From NCBI RefSeq assembly GCF_028416595.1, contig NZ_JAMQKC010000003.1:1-64000 (forward strand): a stretch of 64,000 bases of DNA, given 5' to 3'. Source of the DNA: Aquibacillus salsiterrae. Its GTDB lineage: Bacteria > Bacillota > Bacilli > Bacillales > Amphibacillaceae. Shown piece by piece: positions 15,901-25,593 of this stretch. Below the pieces are notes generated by a model. It ran no database searches. It was not told the DNA's origin and saw only the letters and a program-made list of their open reading frames with translations. A program made the position numbers and the translations under genes. The first letter of the stretch is position 1, and each line of letters begins with the position of its first letter.

Positions 15901-18582
15901 ATGAAGTTACAATTTAAATTCGAAGAGGTTGCACGACTCCCTCTGCCTGGTGACAATGTTGCCATTGCTACTCGAAAACTTAGGGCAGGTACGATGATTA
16001 CCTATCAAGGACAAGAACTAACGATAGATTATACTGTAATGGAAGGACATCGATTTGCTGTTAAAGCAATCCCTCCAGGTGATGCCCTCCTTTCCTTTGA
16101 ATTACCGTTTGGTATAGCTAAACATCCAATCGAACCAGGGAATTATGTCATTAACCAGGGAGCGTTGGAAGCGCTGCAAGTACGGTCATTAGCTTTCCCA
16201 CTACCAGAAGAACCAAATTTCACTGATCAAATGGAATCATTTATTTTAAATGAGGCAACATTTAAACCAGCTCCCCCACTTCCCACCCATGCCAATCCCC
16301 CAACCTTTATGGGCTATCGCAGGGAATTACGTGGGGTTGGTACTAGAAATACCATCGTTTTATTAGGAATCACGTCAAGAACAGGTAGTTATGTCAAGCA
16401 ACTCGCGAATCAATTTAGACAAGAGATAAGCAATTATCCTCAAATTGATGGAGTTGTCCCCATTGCACATACAGAAGGAAGTACAGAGCATCCTAATAAC
16501 TTATCATTACTGTTGCGCACGTTAGCTGGATTTATCGTTAACCCGAATGTTGGTGCCATTCTATTAGTTGGAGACAAACAAGAACCAGTCACCAATCAAA
16601 TGGTCATCGATTATGCACGAAAGCACCACTACCCGATTGATGATGTCATTCACCATTCGTTCTTTTTAACAGGTGATTTTCAAGAAAGCCTCAAGGAGGG
16701 TGAACAAATTGTCCGAAATTGGTTACCGATTGTTAACGATATGAAACGCACACCAGAATCCATTAGCAACCTGAAGATTGCCCTACAGTGCGGGGGATCT
16801 GATGCTTTTTCGGGTATTTCAGCCAACCCCCTTCTTGGTTGGTTATCAAAGGAGATTGTTCGTTATGGAGGGGCTGCAAACTTAGCTGAAACAGATGAAT
16901 TAATTGGCGCTGAACCTTACGTATTACAAAAAGTTCGGAATATCGAAACGGCACAGAAGTTTTTATCGCTTGTTGAACAATTTAAAGAACAATCTGCTTG
17001 GCATGGCGCAAATGCTGAAGGAAATCCTTCTGGTGGCAATAAATATCGGGGGTTGTATAATATTTTCCTTAAATCGATTGGAGCTGCCCGAAAAAAGGAC
17101 CCGGACACTCGTTTAGATTATGTGATTGATTATGGTGAGCGTATGCAACCATCGGGATTTCATTTTATGGACAGTCCGGGGAATGATTTGGAAAGTGTGG
17201 CAGGTCAAGTGGCGTCTGGCTGTAATCTAATTTTTTTCACAACGGGTAATGGCTCGATAACCAATTTTCCTTTTGTCCCTACGTTAAAGGTTGTAACAAC
17301 TTCGAAACGCTATCAATTATTATCGAAAGATATGGATATAAATGCAGGAGCATATCTAGATGGTATTTCGATGGATGAGTTAGGGAAAAATGCGCTCGCA
17401 CTGACAGTAGAAACAGCTTCAGGGAAACGTAGCGTTGGTGAGAAGGCCGGTCATGTCCAGGTCCAGATTTGGCGAAACTGGCAGCAAACAGATGATTCAA
17501 ACCTTGCTACCTTGCTCCATAAGCCAAAGCCATCCGGTGAACCGGTTCCAATAGACCAAACAACCGTAGCTTCTTTTCCTTTCAGCTTTTCAAAAAATCA
17601 GGATGGTTCCGTTGGATTGATTTTACCGACGAGCCTTTGTTCTGGTCAAGTAGGCAATTTGATTGCTAATCGTTTAAATGAACAAGCAATCGGCAAATCG
17701 AACGGCTTGTTACGATTTGTGTCCTTGGCCCATACAGAAGGATGTGGAAATTCGGCGGGAGATTCAGAAGAAACGTACACTCGAACAATGCTTAGCTATG
17801 TTACCCATCCATTGGTCAAGTCTTGTCTATTATTAGAGCATGGATGTGAAAAAACACATAATGATTATATGAAAAATAAGATGACAGAGCTCGGGATTAA
17901 CCAACATCAGTTAGGATTTGCCAGTATTCAAGGTGATGGCGGGATTGACAAAGTAACGAAAAAGGTCGAAGCTTGGTTTGATAAACAACTAGAACGTTCT
18001 AAGCCAAGTAAAAAGACAGCAATTGGGTTAGAAGGACTAAACATTGGATTACTTATCGATGGGCCTATGACAAACAAAGCGGCAGAACAACTTTCAACCC
18101 TTACCAAACTGATTGTTAAACAAGGCGGGCTGACTGTTGTCCCGGAAAACAGTCCACTTCTCTTGGAAGAAGGGTACCTGAATCATTTGCTTTCGGACAA
18201 AACTGTCTCCCCTTCGTTATCCTACGGTGAGCATGTGAATAAAAATGGGTTTCATATTATGGAGACACCAACGACTCATTGGGTCGAGACGATTACTGGA
18301 CTCGCTGCCACAGGTGTAGAGTTAATGATTGTCTTAACGAATGACCGACCCTTGCAAACCCATCCGTTTGTTCCGATGCTACAGATGACAACATCGGAAA
18401 CCATCAATGAGAAAAACGGCAATGATTTAGATCTGTTTCTTACTGGAGATCCAACTACTTGGATTGCTGCTATATTAAACCGATGTAAAGATACGTTGGA
18501 GTACAGGTACACTCCAAAGTTATTCAAGCATGGAAACATTGATTTTCAATTAACGAGAGGATTCCTTGGAGTGTCTTTGTAA
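15901..18582 (+). CDS. UxaA-family (altronate/galactarate dehydratase-like) protein with duplicated domain
   Basis: The 893-residue protein begins with an SAF-like domain (about 1-100). A UxaA-type region follows, with GYRRELRGVGTRNTIVLLG (about 139-157) and QCGGSDAFSGISANPLLGWL (about 297-316), the signature of altronate and galactarate dehydratases that dehydrate sugar acids. After about residue 560 comes a second UxaA-N-like segment with HTEGCGNSAGDSEE and LLEHGCEKTHNDY, whose cysteines may bind a metal. Family members are usually about 500 residues, so this is a fusion or internal duplication. The exact substrate cannot be told. The cre site upstream suggests a catabolic, glucose-repressed role. 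Confidence 0.8.
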   Translation: MKLQFKFEEVARLPLPGDNVAIATRKLRAGTMITYQGQELTIDYTVMEGHRFAVKAIPPGDALLSFELPFGIAKHPIEPGNYVINQGALEALQVRSLAFPLPEEPNFTDQMESFILNEATFKPAPPLPTHANPPTFMGYRRELRGVGTRNTIVLLGITSRTGSYVKQLANQFRQEISNYPQIDGVVPIAHTEGSTEHPNNLSLLLRTLAGFIVNPNVGAILLVGDKQEPVTNQMVIDYARKHHYPIDDVIHHSFFLTGDFQESLKEGEQIVRNWLPIVNDMKRTPESISNLKIALQCGGSDAFSGISANPLLGWLSKEIVRYGGAANLAETDELIGAEPYVLQKVRNIETAQKFLSLVEQFKEQSAWHGANAEGNPSGGNKYRGLYNIFLKSIGAARKKDPDTRLDYVIDYGERMQPSGFHFMDSPGNDLESVAGQVASGCNLIFFTTGNGSITNFPFVPTLKVVTTSKRYQLLSKDMDINAGAYLDGISMDELGKNALALTVETASGKRSVGEKAGHVQVQIWRNWQQTDDSNLATLLHKPKPSGEPVPIDQTTVASFPFSFSKNQDGSVGLILPTSLCSGQVGNLIANRLNEQAIGKSNGLLRFVSLAHTEGCGNSAGDSEETYTRTMLSYVTHPLVKSCLLLEHGCEKTHNDYMKNKMTELGINQHQLGFASIQGDGGIDKVTKKVEAWFDKQLERSKPSKKTAIGLEGLNIGLLIDGPMTNKAAEQLSTLTKLIVKQGGLTVVPENSPLLLEEGYLNHLLSDKTVSPSLSYGEHVNKNGFHIMETPTTHWVETITGLAATGVELMIVLTNDRPLQTHPFVPMLQMTTSETINEKNGNDLDLFLTGDPTTWIAAILNRCKDTLEYRYTPKLFKHGNIDFQLTRGFLGVSL

Positions 18583-18682
18583 ACGAAGTAAAAGATTACA
18601 TGCCAAATGCCAAGCCCGGATGCCACAGAAAAAGCACCCTGTTCGAAATCAAGACTAAAAAAATAAAAATGTACAAAAAATC

Positions 18683-18730
18683 AGGGTTCTCACGTTATGT
18701 ATATATACACAACGAGAGAACTCTTTTTTC
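18683..18730 (+). terminator. terminator between the UxaA-like gene and the Tn554-like module
   Basis: A long imperfect stem (GGTTCTC...GAGAAC around GTATATATAC) is followed by six T. The preceding 100 bp after the dehydratase stop hold nothing recognisable. Confidence 0.7.
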
Positions 18731-18752
18731 AAGTTTTACGCAGAGTAGGTTT

Positions 18753-19133
18753 TTAAAAACTTTCGTATAGTTTTCCGTTAACCTTTTTAATTTCCTCTTT
18801 TAATTGCTTGTTTTCTTTCTCTAAATCTCGAATACGTTCTTGAAACACTTGGATTAAACTATCTTTGCTCTCGTCATTCATATTTCTTTTTATATTCTTT
18901 GGAGATGTCACTTCCTGTTGTTTTTGACGAATAATTTCAATCCTATTTCTTATCTCAGGTTGGTTGTAAAGGTAAGACTTGGAAACTTCTGCTGCAGTGG
19001 CAACAGTATTGAAGTTGATTCGTTCTTTCTGACTAATTAATTGTTTTATCGCTTGGTCAACTTTTTCAGCGGTTTCCTTTTTCTTCTGTTTGGCAAATGC
19101 AACTACCGCATCCGTATTCCTTTTGTGTTTCAT
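18753..19133 (-). CDS. tnpC: Tn554 TnpC-like accessory protein
   Basis: The 126-residue protein is highly charged. It has an N-terminal helix-turn-helix-like region (NFNTVATAAEVSKSYLYNQP, about 43-62) and a C-terminal coiled coil (RIRDLEKENKQLKEEIKKVN). That layout matches TnpC of Tn554-family elements, which influences the orientation and efficiency of integration. The start ATG overlaps the stop of tnpB (TAATG), so it is translated with the recombinases. No catalytic tyrosine is expected or seen. Confidence 0.78.
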   Translation of the reverse strand: MKHKRNTDAVVAFAKQKKKETAEKVDQAIKQLISQKERINFNTVATAAEVSKSYLYNQPEIRNRIEIIRQKQQEVTSPKNIKRNMNDESKDSLIQVFQERIRDLEKENKQLKEEIKKVNGKLYESF

Positions 19134-21127
19134 TATATCACTACACTTTCTTTTCCCTTTTGAGCTTGTAAGAGCGTTTTTCTAGCACTGTCGCCACGAT
19201 GCATTTTCCCTTCGTTAAGTTGATCCCTAATCTTCGTCAGATTTGTCAATTGCTCTTTTGTCTTTTCGTTGTATATAGGGTATTGTTTCGTCATTTCTAT
19301 ATGCTCTTCAATTTTTTCAATTTCCCTCTCAAAGTCAGGAAGATTTTCGGGTGTTGTACAAAAGTTTGGGCATGTTAAACAAGGTGTTACTACATAGGGA
19401 CACCCCTCTTTCTTAGACGCTAAACAATAGCCTAAAGGAACCCGAACCGCCTCTATGTTACTCCGAATGTATTCCCAATGAATCAGGTCATCATCTAAAT
19501 TCATTTCCGATACTCTTGCGTCCCCAAGATCAACTCGTAAGAGCGGTCCCTTTTTTTCCTGTGCCTTTTCCCACTCTTTTCTAAGTGTATCATCCGCAAT
19601 TTTGGCATACATTAATGTCATTTCTGGTGAGGCATGCGCAAACCATTTCATAATATGAGTTAAATTCATCCCAAGGTTAATTAATTCCACGCCCTTTGTA
19701 TGTCGGAAGGCATGATTTCCAAAATGATAAGTTTCTCCGTTTTGATCAACAATGTTGTATCTTGTAGCCCAACGGTTTAATGCATTTTGTATGCTTGCTC
19801 CTGTGAAAGGCTTACCTCTACGTTTCCCTTTTGTGCGAACAAATAAATACCCTTCGGGATTGTTTTCCTTTGTCGATTTGTCTTCTGTTTGTTTGATTAT
19901 GAATTGAATAATCTTTGCTATTTCCCTATCTATAGGAACACGATGGTTTTTCACATCTGTTTTGGGAATATCCCCTTGTAAATAATATCCTTTGTTCGTG
20001 GTTATCAAACAATTTTGGAACCGAAGGTTTAAAATATCACTAATTCGCCAGCCAGTAGCCATGAGTAACATTACAATAGGAATATATTCCTTTTCATTAT
20101 CATCCATCGGTGGGGTTATTTCCAATGGGTTCAGTTTTATAAGAAGTTCCAATTGATTCATGACGGTTTCAGGAATATATTTGATTTGATTTTCATTCTG
20201 TTTTGATATCTTGGGAAAATCTTCCTTGAAAAACAACGTACTTATAAACTTTAAAGGGGATTCGGAACGCTCAGAGCGCTGAAGATACTCTAAAAAGTTT
20301 TTTACTGATGAAAGCAGCTTATATTTATAACTTGCGCTTAACGATGCATTTTTTTTGTTAAAGTAAATGAAATATTTTTCAACGTCCTGTCTTTTTAATT
20401 GGTTGAAATCCTTCCAATCTGGATAATTTTTATAAATGAAATCTATATAACAACTAATTCCTCTAAGTTGCTCGGCAAGTTTACCTTGACTTAAATATGT
20501 TAAGGCGAACATACAATAGTCTTTTACAATTTGGCGGAATAAGGGAGGGATTTTTTCAAATGAAATCAGATAACTGGTTTTGTTTATTGTGTACCTGGCG
20601 TTCGGTATCTTTCGCAGATCCCATACATCTTTCTCTACCTCATCCCTTGTATCGTAGAAGTGTGATAAAAACTTAAAAATTGAATTGAAAGTAGTGATAG
20701 GAGCAGTATTATAACCGTCTTTGTTCGTTATTCTGATACCTGTGTTTGTCAAAGTAGTTTTGTATTTCATCAAGCCCTGGGTGTAGGGTATGTCTACTAA
20801 ACTTTCAATTCTAGGATAATATTTCTCCAAAAATAGATTTAGCTGCCCAAGTGAAGATGAATAGTTTAACATCGTACTAAGGGATAGACTCTCATTCACT
20901 AATTGGTTAGCGAAGAAGAATTTGACCTCATCCCGAATTGAAACGGGTAAGGACGAAAAGGTTATTCTTTTTAGCAATCCGGTCCAAGAATCGCCACCAC
21001 CATATTTTTCAAAAAGGGGGTCTGTTACATCCCATACATCATTATCCAAATATCCTTGTAATTGCCCACGAATGATCGCCATTTTCTCAGTTGTTACACT
21101 AGGTCGATAGGCAGTTCTAGTCATCAT
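19133..21127 (-). CDS. tnpB: Tn554 TnpB-like tyrosine recombinase
   Basis: A start at ATG 21127 is preferred (664 residues), because it overlaps the end of tnpA and has GGGAGAAG upstream; longer open frame exists but lies within tnpA. The catalytic domain shows TGWRISDILNLRF (first Arg), HAFRHTKG (H-x-x-R) and SPEMTLMYAK (Tyr nucleophile), the residues of tyrosine recombinases. The C-terminal CPYVVTPCLTCPNFC is a four-cysteine cluster, probably zinc-binding, seen in TnpB of this family. It acts with TnpA to excise and integrate the element. Confidence 0.88.
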   Translation of the reverse strand: MMTRTAYRPSVTTEKMAIIRGQLQGYLDNDVWDVTDPLFEKYGGGDSWTGLLKRITFSSLPVSIRDEVKFFFANQLVNESLSLSTMLNYSSSLGQLNLFLEKYYPRIESLVDIPYTQGLMKYKTTLTNTGIRITNKDGYNTAPITTFNSIFKFLSHFYDTRDEVEKDVWDLRKIPNARYTINKTSYLISFEKIPPLFRQIVKDYCMFALTYLSQGKLAEQLRGISCYIDFIYKNYPDWKDFNQLKRQDVEKYFIYFNKKNASLSASYKYKLLSSVKNFLEYLQRSERSESPLKFISTLFFKEDFPKISKQNENQIKYIPETVMNQLELLIKLNPLEITPPMDDNEKEYIPIVMLLMATGWRISDILNLRFQNCLITTNKGYYLQGDIPKTDVKNHRVPIDREIAKIIQFIIKQTEDKSTKENNPEGYLFVRTKGKRRGKPFTGASIQNALNRWATRYNIVDQNGETYHFGNHAFRHTKGVELINLGMNLTHIMKWFAHASPEMTLMYAKIADDTLRKEWEKAQEKKGPLLRVDLGDARVSEMNLDDDLIHWEYIRSNIEAVRVPLGYCLASKKEGCPYVVTPCLTCPNFCTTPENLPDFEREIEKIEEHIEMTKQYPIYNEKTKEQLTNLTKIRDQLNEGKMHRGDSARKTLLQAQKGKESVVI

Positions 21128-22244
21128 TTTTCTTCTCCCATAATTGTTTTTGTTCCATGGCATTTTCCCAATCCTTCCGTATATCCTCGTCAGAAGGGTG
21201 AACATACATTTGAATAGTTGTCTGCACATGGGCGTGCCCTGCCCGCTTTTGAAGAGTTTCTGGGCGCATTTCCCCTGTCTTCCATAACTCCGTTATATTA
21301 GTATGACGCAACATATGAGGTGTCGCATCTATTCCAGTTTTAAATTTAAGACGGGTGAAAAGTGCTTGTACGGCTTGATAGTCAAGGGGAAACCCCTTTT
21401 GTTTGCCCATAAGTTTTATGAAAACAAAATTAGTATCAACCTCATCTGTATGGCTATCTAAAATATAAGCTCGATAAAGGTTAGCCAGTTCACTTGATAT
21501 ATCAAGTGTACGAGGACTACATACGGTCTTAATTTCTGCCTCGTTAATGAGTTCCCCACGATCACATATAGTGACTTTCTTTGCCGCTGGAAGAACATCA
21601 GAAAGATGGAGTGATAGAGCTTCACCAATCCGCATGCCTGTCTCATAGAGAAGGGCCAGTAAAAATTTATCCCTTATATTCTGACATGCATAAACCAATA
21701 TTTGTACTTGTTCTGCTGTCATTACTTTTAACTTTTCCTTTGGTTCTTTTAGTCTCAATATCTTATAACTTTTTGTCTTATTGTTAAGGGTATGGTGAAG
21801 AAATCCCTTGAAGTTACTACGAGAAGCAAGTATTTGCCTTTTCAGTCGATCAGATAAATCCAATGCATGGTCTTCATGCCTCATAAGATAATCATAAAAG
21901 GCATAGACTTTGTCTAAATAGATATTAATAGTACGGGCTTTTCTCTTTTTGGTATCAATCGGGGATATGCTGGTCACCTTTACATCCCGATAGGGATTTT
22001 GAAGCCACCTAATAAATTCCGCCATATCATCAATTCCGATGTCTCTGTAATCTGCCTTCTTTTGCTCTAGAAACTCAAAAAATAATTTCAATGCATAACT
22101 GTAGGAGCGTAATGTATTTCTAGCAGAACCTGTGTTGTCTTTATATTTTAGGAACTTAACAACAGGTTTTACAAATTCCCCATTTTGGTCTACAAGTAAA
22201 TATCTCTTTTTATTACCGGAGGTAATAATCTCTTGAACCCTCAT
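21117..22244 (-). CDS. tnpA: Tn554 TnpA-like tyrosine recombinase
   Basis: The 375-residue protein has an N-terminal core-binding domain (about 20-130) and a catalytic domain with ETGMRIGEALSL (first Arg), HMLRHTNITEL (H-x-x-R) and HVQTTIQMYVH (Tyr nucleophile). Length and residues agree with TnpA of Tn554, which works with TnpB in site-specific transposition. ATG 22244 follows TAGGGGGA. The last codons overlap the tnpB start. The gene appears intact, so the module may still be mobile. Confidence 0.9.
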   Translation of the reverse strand: MRVQEIITSGNKKRYLLVDQNGEFVKPVVKFLKYKDNTGSARNTLRSYSYALKLFFEFLEQKKADYRDIGIDDMAEFIRWLQNPYRDVKVTSISPIDTKKRKARTINIYLDKVYAFYDYLMRHEDHALDLSDRLKRQILASRSNFKGFLHHTLNNKTKSYKILRLKEPKEKLKVMTAEQVQILVYACQNIRDKFLLALLYETGMRIGEALSLHLSDVLPAAKKVTICDRGELINEAEIKTVCSPRTLDISSELANLYRAYILDSHTDEVDTNFVFIKLMGKQKGFPLDYQAVQALFTRLKFKTGIDATPHMLRHTNITELWKTGEMRPETLQKRAGHAHVQTTIQMYVHPSDEDIRKDWENAMEQKQLWEKKNDD

Positions 22245-22345
22245 ATTAAAAATTCCCCCTAATGTGATTAGAACTCACCTTCGTATCTTACTTTAAATAC
22301 TTTGTTATTTGAATAGTGTTTTATTGCCAATTAAGTAAAATAAAA

Positions 22346-22385
22346 AGGGATAAACCCTACGTAAAATACGTTAAGGTCTATCCCT
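22346..22385. repeat. imperfect inverted repeat upstream of tnpA
   Basis: AGGGATA (22346-22352) and TATCCCT (22379-22385) flank a partly self-complementary core with TACGTAAAATACGTTA. It could be a terminator for an earlier arrangement or part of the transposon's right end. Confidence 0.45.
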
Positions 22386-22493
22386 AATTATAGTATTGTT
22401 TTTATTATGGACGACATTCCTTTTCTGTGGCTCCCTTTAGGTTAGCGGCTTTTTGTTGATTATAAAATCGTTTTAGGGTTTCAGCCAATACTT

Positions 22494-23348
22494 TTAATGC
22501 TTTTTGTTTACATACTTCCCATAGTCTGGAATGGCTAATTGATCAAACAATTGAACGAGCCTATCTAAACTCCTAGTTAGTTCTTCGCCAGACATTGGCA
22601 AACCATGACCAGTGACAGCGAGGATTGGCTTAAGTTTAGCTAATTTTTCAACCGAGTCCCAGGCGCTTTTCCAGTCTGTAGTCAAATACCTTGGCGGACC
22701 GTTTATTTCTTTCTCTTGGGTAAAAACCTTATAAAGTGAATCCTGTTTTACCGTTACAAAAGCATCCCCGGCAATCAACGTTCGATCTGAATCTCTAAAC
22801 AAAGAGATATGCCCTGGTGAATGACCGGGTGTATGAATCCATTTAAATTCTGGCAAATAAGGGACAGTTCCATCAGCAGGTAGCTTCTCCACGTGTGTTC
22901 CAATATTAATTGGCTCATTCGGGAACAATGGAGATAATTTCGCTACCAATCCGCCCTCCACCGATCCATCCGGCTTAGGATATCGGAGTTCCCCTGTTAA
23001 AAAAGGGATTTCAAACTTATGGGCATACACCGGAACGTTCCAATGGTCTATTAATTCAATAATGGACCCGACGTGGTCAAAGTGACCATGAGTTAAAATA
23101 ATTGCCTTTGGCCTACTATTTCGACCGTAATATTTTTCAGTTACGGAAATAATTTCGTCAGCTGCATGTGTCATCCCAGCATCAATCAGTACAAATTCAT
23201 TCGTTTTTGGATTTCCGATGAACACAATATTAACTATCTGTATCGTATGGCAAATAACATCAGGAAGAACTTTCGCACTTACACCACTACCAACTGATGT
23301 TGCTGGGATAAATTTATAATCTTCTCCATAATTCATATCATGATCCAT
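22494..23348 (-). CDS. metallo-beta-lactamase-fold hydrolase
   Basis: Start ATG 23348 is chosen because AAGGAG lies about ten bases upstream, giving 284 residues. The metal ligands of the fold are all present: HGHFDHVG (about 90), HTPGHSPGHISLF (about 180), GDAFVT (about 200) and TGHG near residue 250. Such proteins hydrolyse thioesters, lactones or similar bonds with two zinc or iron ions. The substrate is not predictable. It is transcribed toward the tnpA end of the transposon and is probably monocistronic. Confidence 0.82.
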   Translation of the reverse strand: MDHDMNYGEDYKFIPATSVGSGVSAKVLPDVICHTIQIVNIVFIGNPKTNEFVLIDAGMTHAADEIISVTEKYYGRNSRPKAIILTHGHFDHVGSIIELIDHWNVPVYAHKFEIPFLTGELRYPKPDGSVEGGLVAKLSPLFPNEPINIGTHVEKLPADGTVPYLPEFKWIHTPGHSPGHISLFRDSDRTLIAGDAFVTVKQDSLYKVFTQEKEINGPPRYLTTDWKSAWDSVEKLAKLKPILAVTGHGLPMSGEELTRSLDRLVQLFDQLAIPDYGKYVNKKH

Positions 23349-23504
23349 AGGGATGTTTCTCCTTTTCATCTTAGTCAACTACTATTTTCCCTTAAAGATG
23401 AATCGCTATCCGCTATGGAACATTTTTTGGTAGGATCATAAATCTTTTGTTAATTACTTGTTCAATAAGACTAATTTTCCAATAGCATTGTAACCTAATG
23501 TTGT

Positions 23505-24749
23505 CTATTCCAAATTATCTTCAACGTTATATGTCAATGGGTGCAGATTTTCTATCACTTTAATTCCTTCTAAATTCTTTATTTCTTCCAATATGCTCTC
23601 AGAAACAATGACTTGCTCAATATGTAGTGTATTTTTTATTCGCATAAATCGAATTTTATCCTTAGGTATGCCCCATGACCCCCTTAGTGCTGCTTCCATT
23701 GCCTGTTTGTCATTATCTAAGACAATCGGAATTTTAGCTCGATCTAAAAAGCTACTCGTTATCACATTTTCATTCATCGTTTTAAAATCAATCTTGTCAA
23801 ATAGTCTGCTTGTTGTTAAGTCTGCTAAACCTATACCTAGAGCATTTCCATGAGAGGCATCACTTAAGTCAGCCGCAATGATATACTTTATGTCCGGTTT
23901 AAAGTCATCTGTTTCACCAAGAATTCTGAGCCGTCCGATGATATTTGTATCCATTCCGGTTCCGCTATAATTCTTGCCAATCTCATCTACAAATAAGATA
24001 TCTATCTTGTCCGTTGGTAACTTTGGCATATAAGCTTTTGCTTTCTCAAGTAGCTCTTTCTCCCGTTTGACAATTTCATTTTGGGGGATAGCTTCAATGA
24101 TGGCTGTTTGGTCATAGCCATTTTCTACAATTCCAATGCCAAACAAGACGTTTCCCTTTTCAATAACAAATTGTCCAACCGTAGGCATGATGTCACGAAT
24201 TCCGTGGACGCCATACGTATGAATGGTTTGAGCTTGTTTGTGATTACCGTGTCCTATTGCAGCCATTTTGACTAAACCACTTTCATAACTACCATGGAAA
24301 TCGGTATGAGACTTGATCCGGTTCACGAGAATAACACCGTCTGCTGTAGTATTTGTAAGTTTGTCTTGATATACAGGTATCCCCTCAGAAGTTTTACCAA
24401 GTTCAACTACATCCATATCAGAGCAAATCGGCATTTCACAATATTCTTCTGTCACCCCTAATGCGTGCAAAACGTCGACTTGTCCTGCTGCAGTGGCTCC
24501 ACCATGACTACCCATTGCTGGAACGATAAAGGCATCTGCACCAAGAGTTTTCACTTGTTTTCCAATTTCTTTAATGATTAAAGCCATATTCGAAATGCCA
24601 CGACTGCCTGCCGTAATCGCGATCTTCATACCTGGTTTGATTAACGTTTTAATTTGATCTTTACAAACCTCTCTTTGAACAGTTGTTGGAATATCCGAAA
24701 CACGATCTGAGACAAACGTTTGTTCAATTTTAGCTACCTTTATTTCCAC
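23505..24749 (-). CDS. LarA-like (lactate racemase N-terminal domain, DUF2088) protein
   Basis: The 414-residue protein starts at ATG 24749 after GAGGAGGGG. It has the LarA N-terminal fold with GMKIAITAGSRGISN (about 49-63), MGSHGGATAAGQ (about 100) and NRIKSHTDFHGSYESGLVKM, the block used by LarA-type proteins to hold a nickel-pincer cofactor. True lactate racemase is only one member; many relatives racemise or epimerise other 2-hydroxy acids. No larB, larC or larE is in the window, so cofactor supply is unseen. A probable cre site lies between promoter region and start, suggesting carbon-catabolite control. Confidence 0.75.
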   Translation of the reverse strand: MEIKVAKIEQTFVSDRVSDIPTTVQREVCKDQIKTLIKPGMKIAITAGSRGISNMALIIKEIGKQVKTLGADAFIVPAMGSHGGATAAGQVDVLHALGVTEEYCEMPICSDMDVVELGKTSEGIPVYQDKLTNTTADGVILVNRIKSHTDFHGSYESGLVKMAAIGHGNHKQAQTIHTYGVHGIRDIMPTVGQFVIEKGNVLFGIGIVENGYDQTAIIEAIPQNEIVKREKELLEKAKAYMPKLPTDKIDILFVDEIGKNYSGTGMDTNIIGRLRILGETDDFKPDIKYIIAADLSDASHGNALGIGLADLTTSRLFDKIDFKTMNENVITSSFLDRAKIPIVLDNDKQAMEAALRGSWGIPKDKIRFMRIKNTLHIEQVIVSESILEEIKNLEGIKVIENLHPLTYNVEDNLE

Positions 24750-24765
24750 TATAGCCCCTCCTCTT

Positions 24766-24779
24766 ATTAACGCTTACAA
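24766..24779 (-). promoter_or_regulatory. probable cre site before the LarA-like gene
   Basis: Read on the minus strand, TGTAAGCGTTAATA matches the cre consensus TGNAANCGNWNNCA except at the penultimate position. It lies immediately upstream of the ribosome site. Confidence 0.5.
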
Positions 24780-24918
24780 TTGGTAAACAATATGGATACC
24801 TTGTTACAAATCTTAATTGTTTTCTCTATTATATACCTTTTCTTGTCTGTCTCGAAAATTTTGCAACAATAATTATTTTACCATCATTTATAAAAAAATC
24901 GATTCATCATCGGTTAGA

Positions 24919-25149
24919 CTACTCCCCATCCCCATCCCCACCGTCAAAATCAGTACCGCTGTCGTCTTCAACAAAATCAGTTGCTTTTTCTACATAAGAA
25001 GACATAATCGTTTCGTGTTTATCCTCTGTATCTTGGTCCATAAAGTTTGAAAACGAGTAGGTTTTTATCAACGTCACTTTTGACTTTATAAATAAAATCA
25101 CCAAAATAAAAAGCAGAATTAACACACCAAGTAACAAAATCATGTCCAT
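24919..25149 (-). CDS. small membrane-anchored protein with acidic tail
   Basis: With ATG 25149 behind GGGAGG, the protein has 76 residues. Residues 2-22 (MDMILLLGVLILLFILVILF region) form one transmembrane helix, followed by a polar cytoplasmic or surface stretch and an Asp/Gly-rich end (DDSGTDFDGGDGDGE). No family is recognised. Such tails occur in small envelope proteins of Bacillaceae. It lies between the LarA-like gene and a long noncoding stretch, with no apparent partner. Confidence 0.6.
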   Translation of the reverse strand: MDMILLLGVLILLFILVILFIKSKVTLIKTYSFSNFMDQDTEDKHETIMSSYVEKATDFVEDDSGTDFDGGDGDGE

Positions 25150-25320
25150 CCAATGTTCCTCCCTTATCTGCTTGTTAATCACTTTATCCAATCATATGAC
25201 AAGTGAAAAGTAATAATCATCGGCTGGGAAAGAAACTCGATGGATTTTGAAATGAATAAAGTTTACATAATAATATTACTGAAAACAGATGCGGGTTAAG
25301 GGAAAACCCCTACATACGAT

Positions 25321-25350
25321 AAGAAAAGCACAGGGCGCCTTGCCCCCCCG
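25321..25350 (+). repeat. dispersed TAAGAAAAGCGC-family repeat, degenerate
   Basis: AAGAAAAGCACAGGGCGCCT followed by a run of C matches the left part of the family seen best at 51515-51590. Confidence 0.5.
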
Positions 25351-25561
25351 CTTTCATAGCTTTAAGTACAGGAATTACGCAAGGGATTAATCACACAGTA
25401 ATTGAATGAATGATTGACCTTTTCCTTTTTAATTTCGAGGGTATCGAATTTTTATTCACAGCTCCTATACTTGTTAAGATTCATATGCTTAACTTCTGTT
25501 TTCTACTAATCTTGTTACCTTTCACAAAATATATCAAATTCATGACTATCCAAATAAAAAT

Positions 25562-25593
25562 GAAGGAGAGCTGACAACGATCAACTCTCCTTC
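25562..25593. terminator. hairpin GAAGGAGAG/CTCTCCTTC
   Basis: A 9-bp perfect stem with extra inner pairing, but only a weak T-run on either side. It may be a leftover terminator, since no intact gene ends here. Confidence 0.5.

Larger units (their letters stand above)
18753..22244 (-). mobile_element. Tn554-type transposition module (tnpA-tnpB-tnpC) without cargo
   Basis: Three overlapping minus-strand genes reproduce the tnpA, tnpB, tnpC order of Tn554-family transposons. These use two tyrosine recombinases and an accessory protein and leave neither inverted repeats nor target duplications. The coordinates cover only the genes; the true ends cannot be located by eye. Tn554 relatives usually carry resistance genes, but here only about 170 bp and 250 bp of noncoding sequence separate the module from its neighbours, so it has no passenger. 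Confidence 0.75.
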
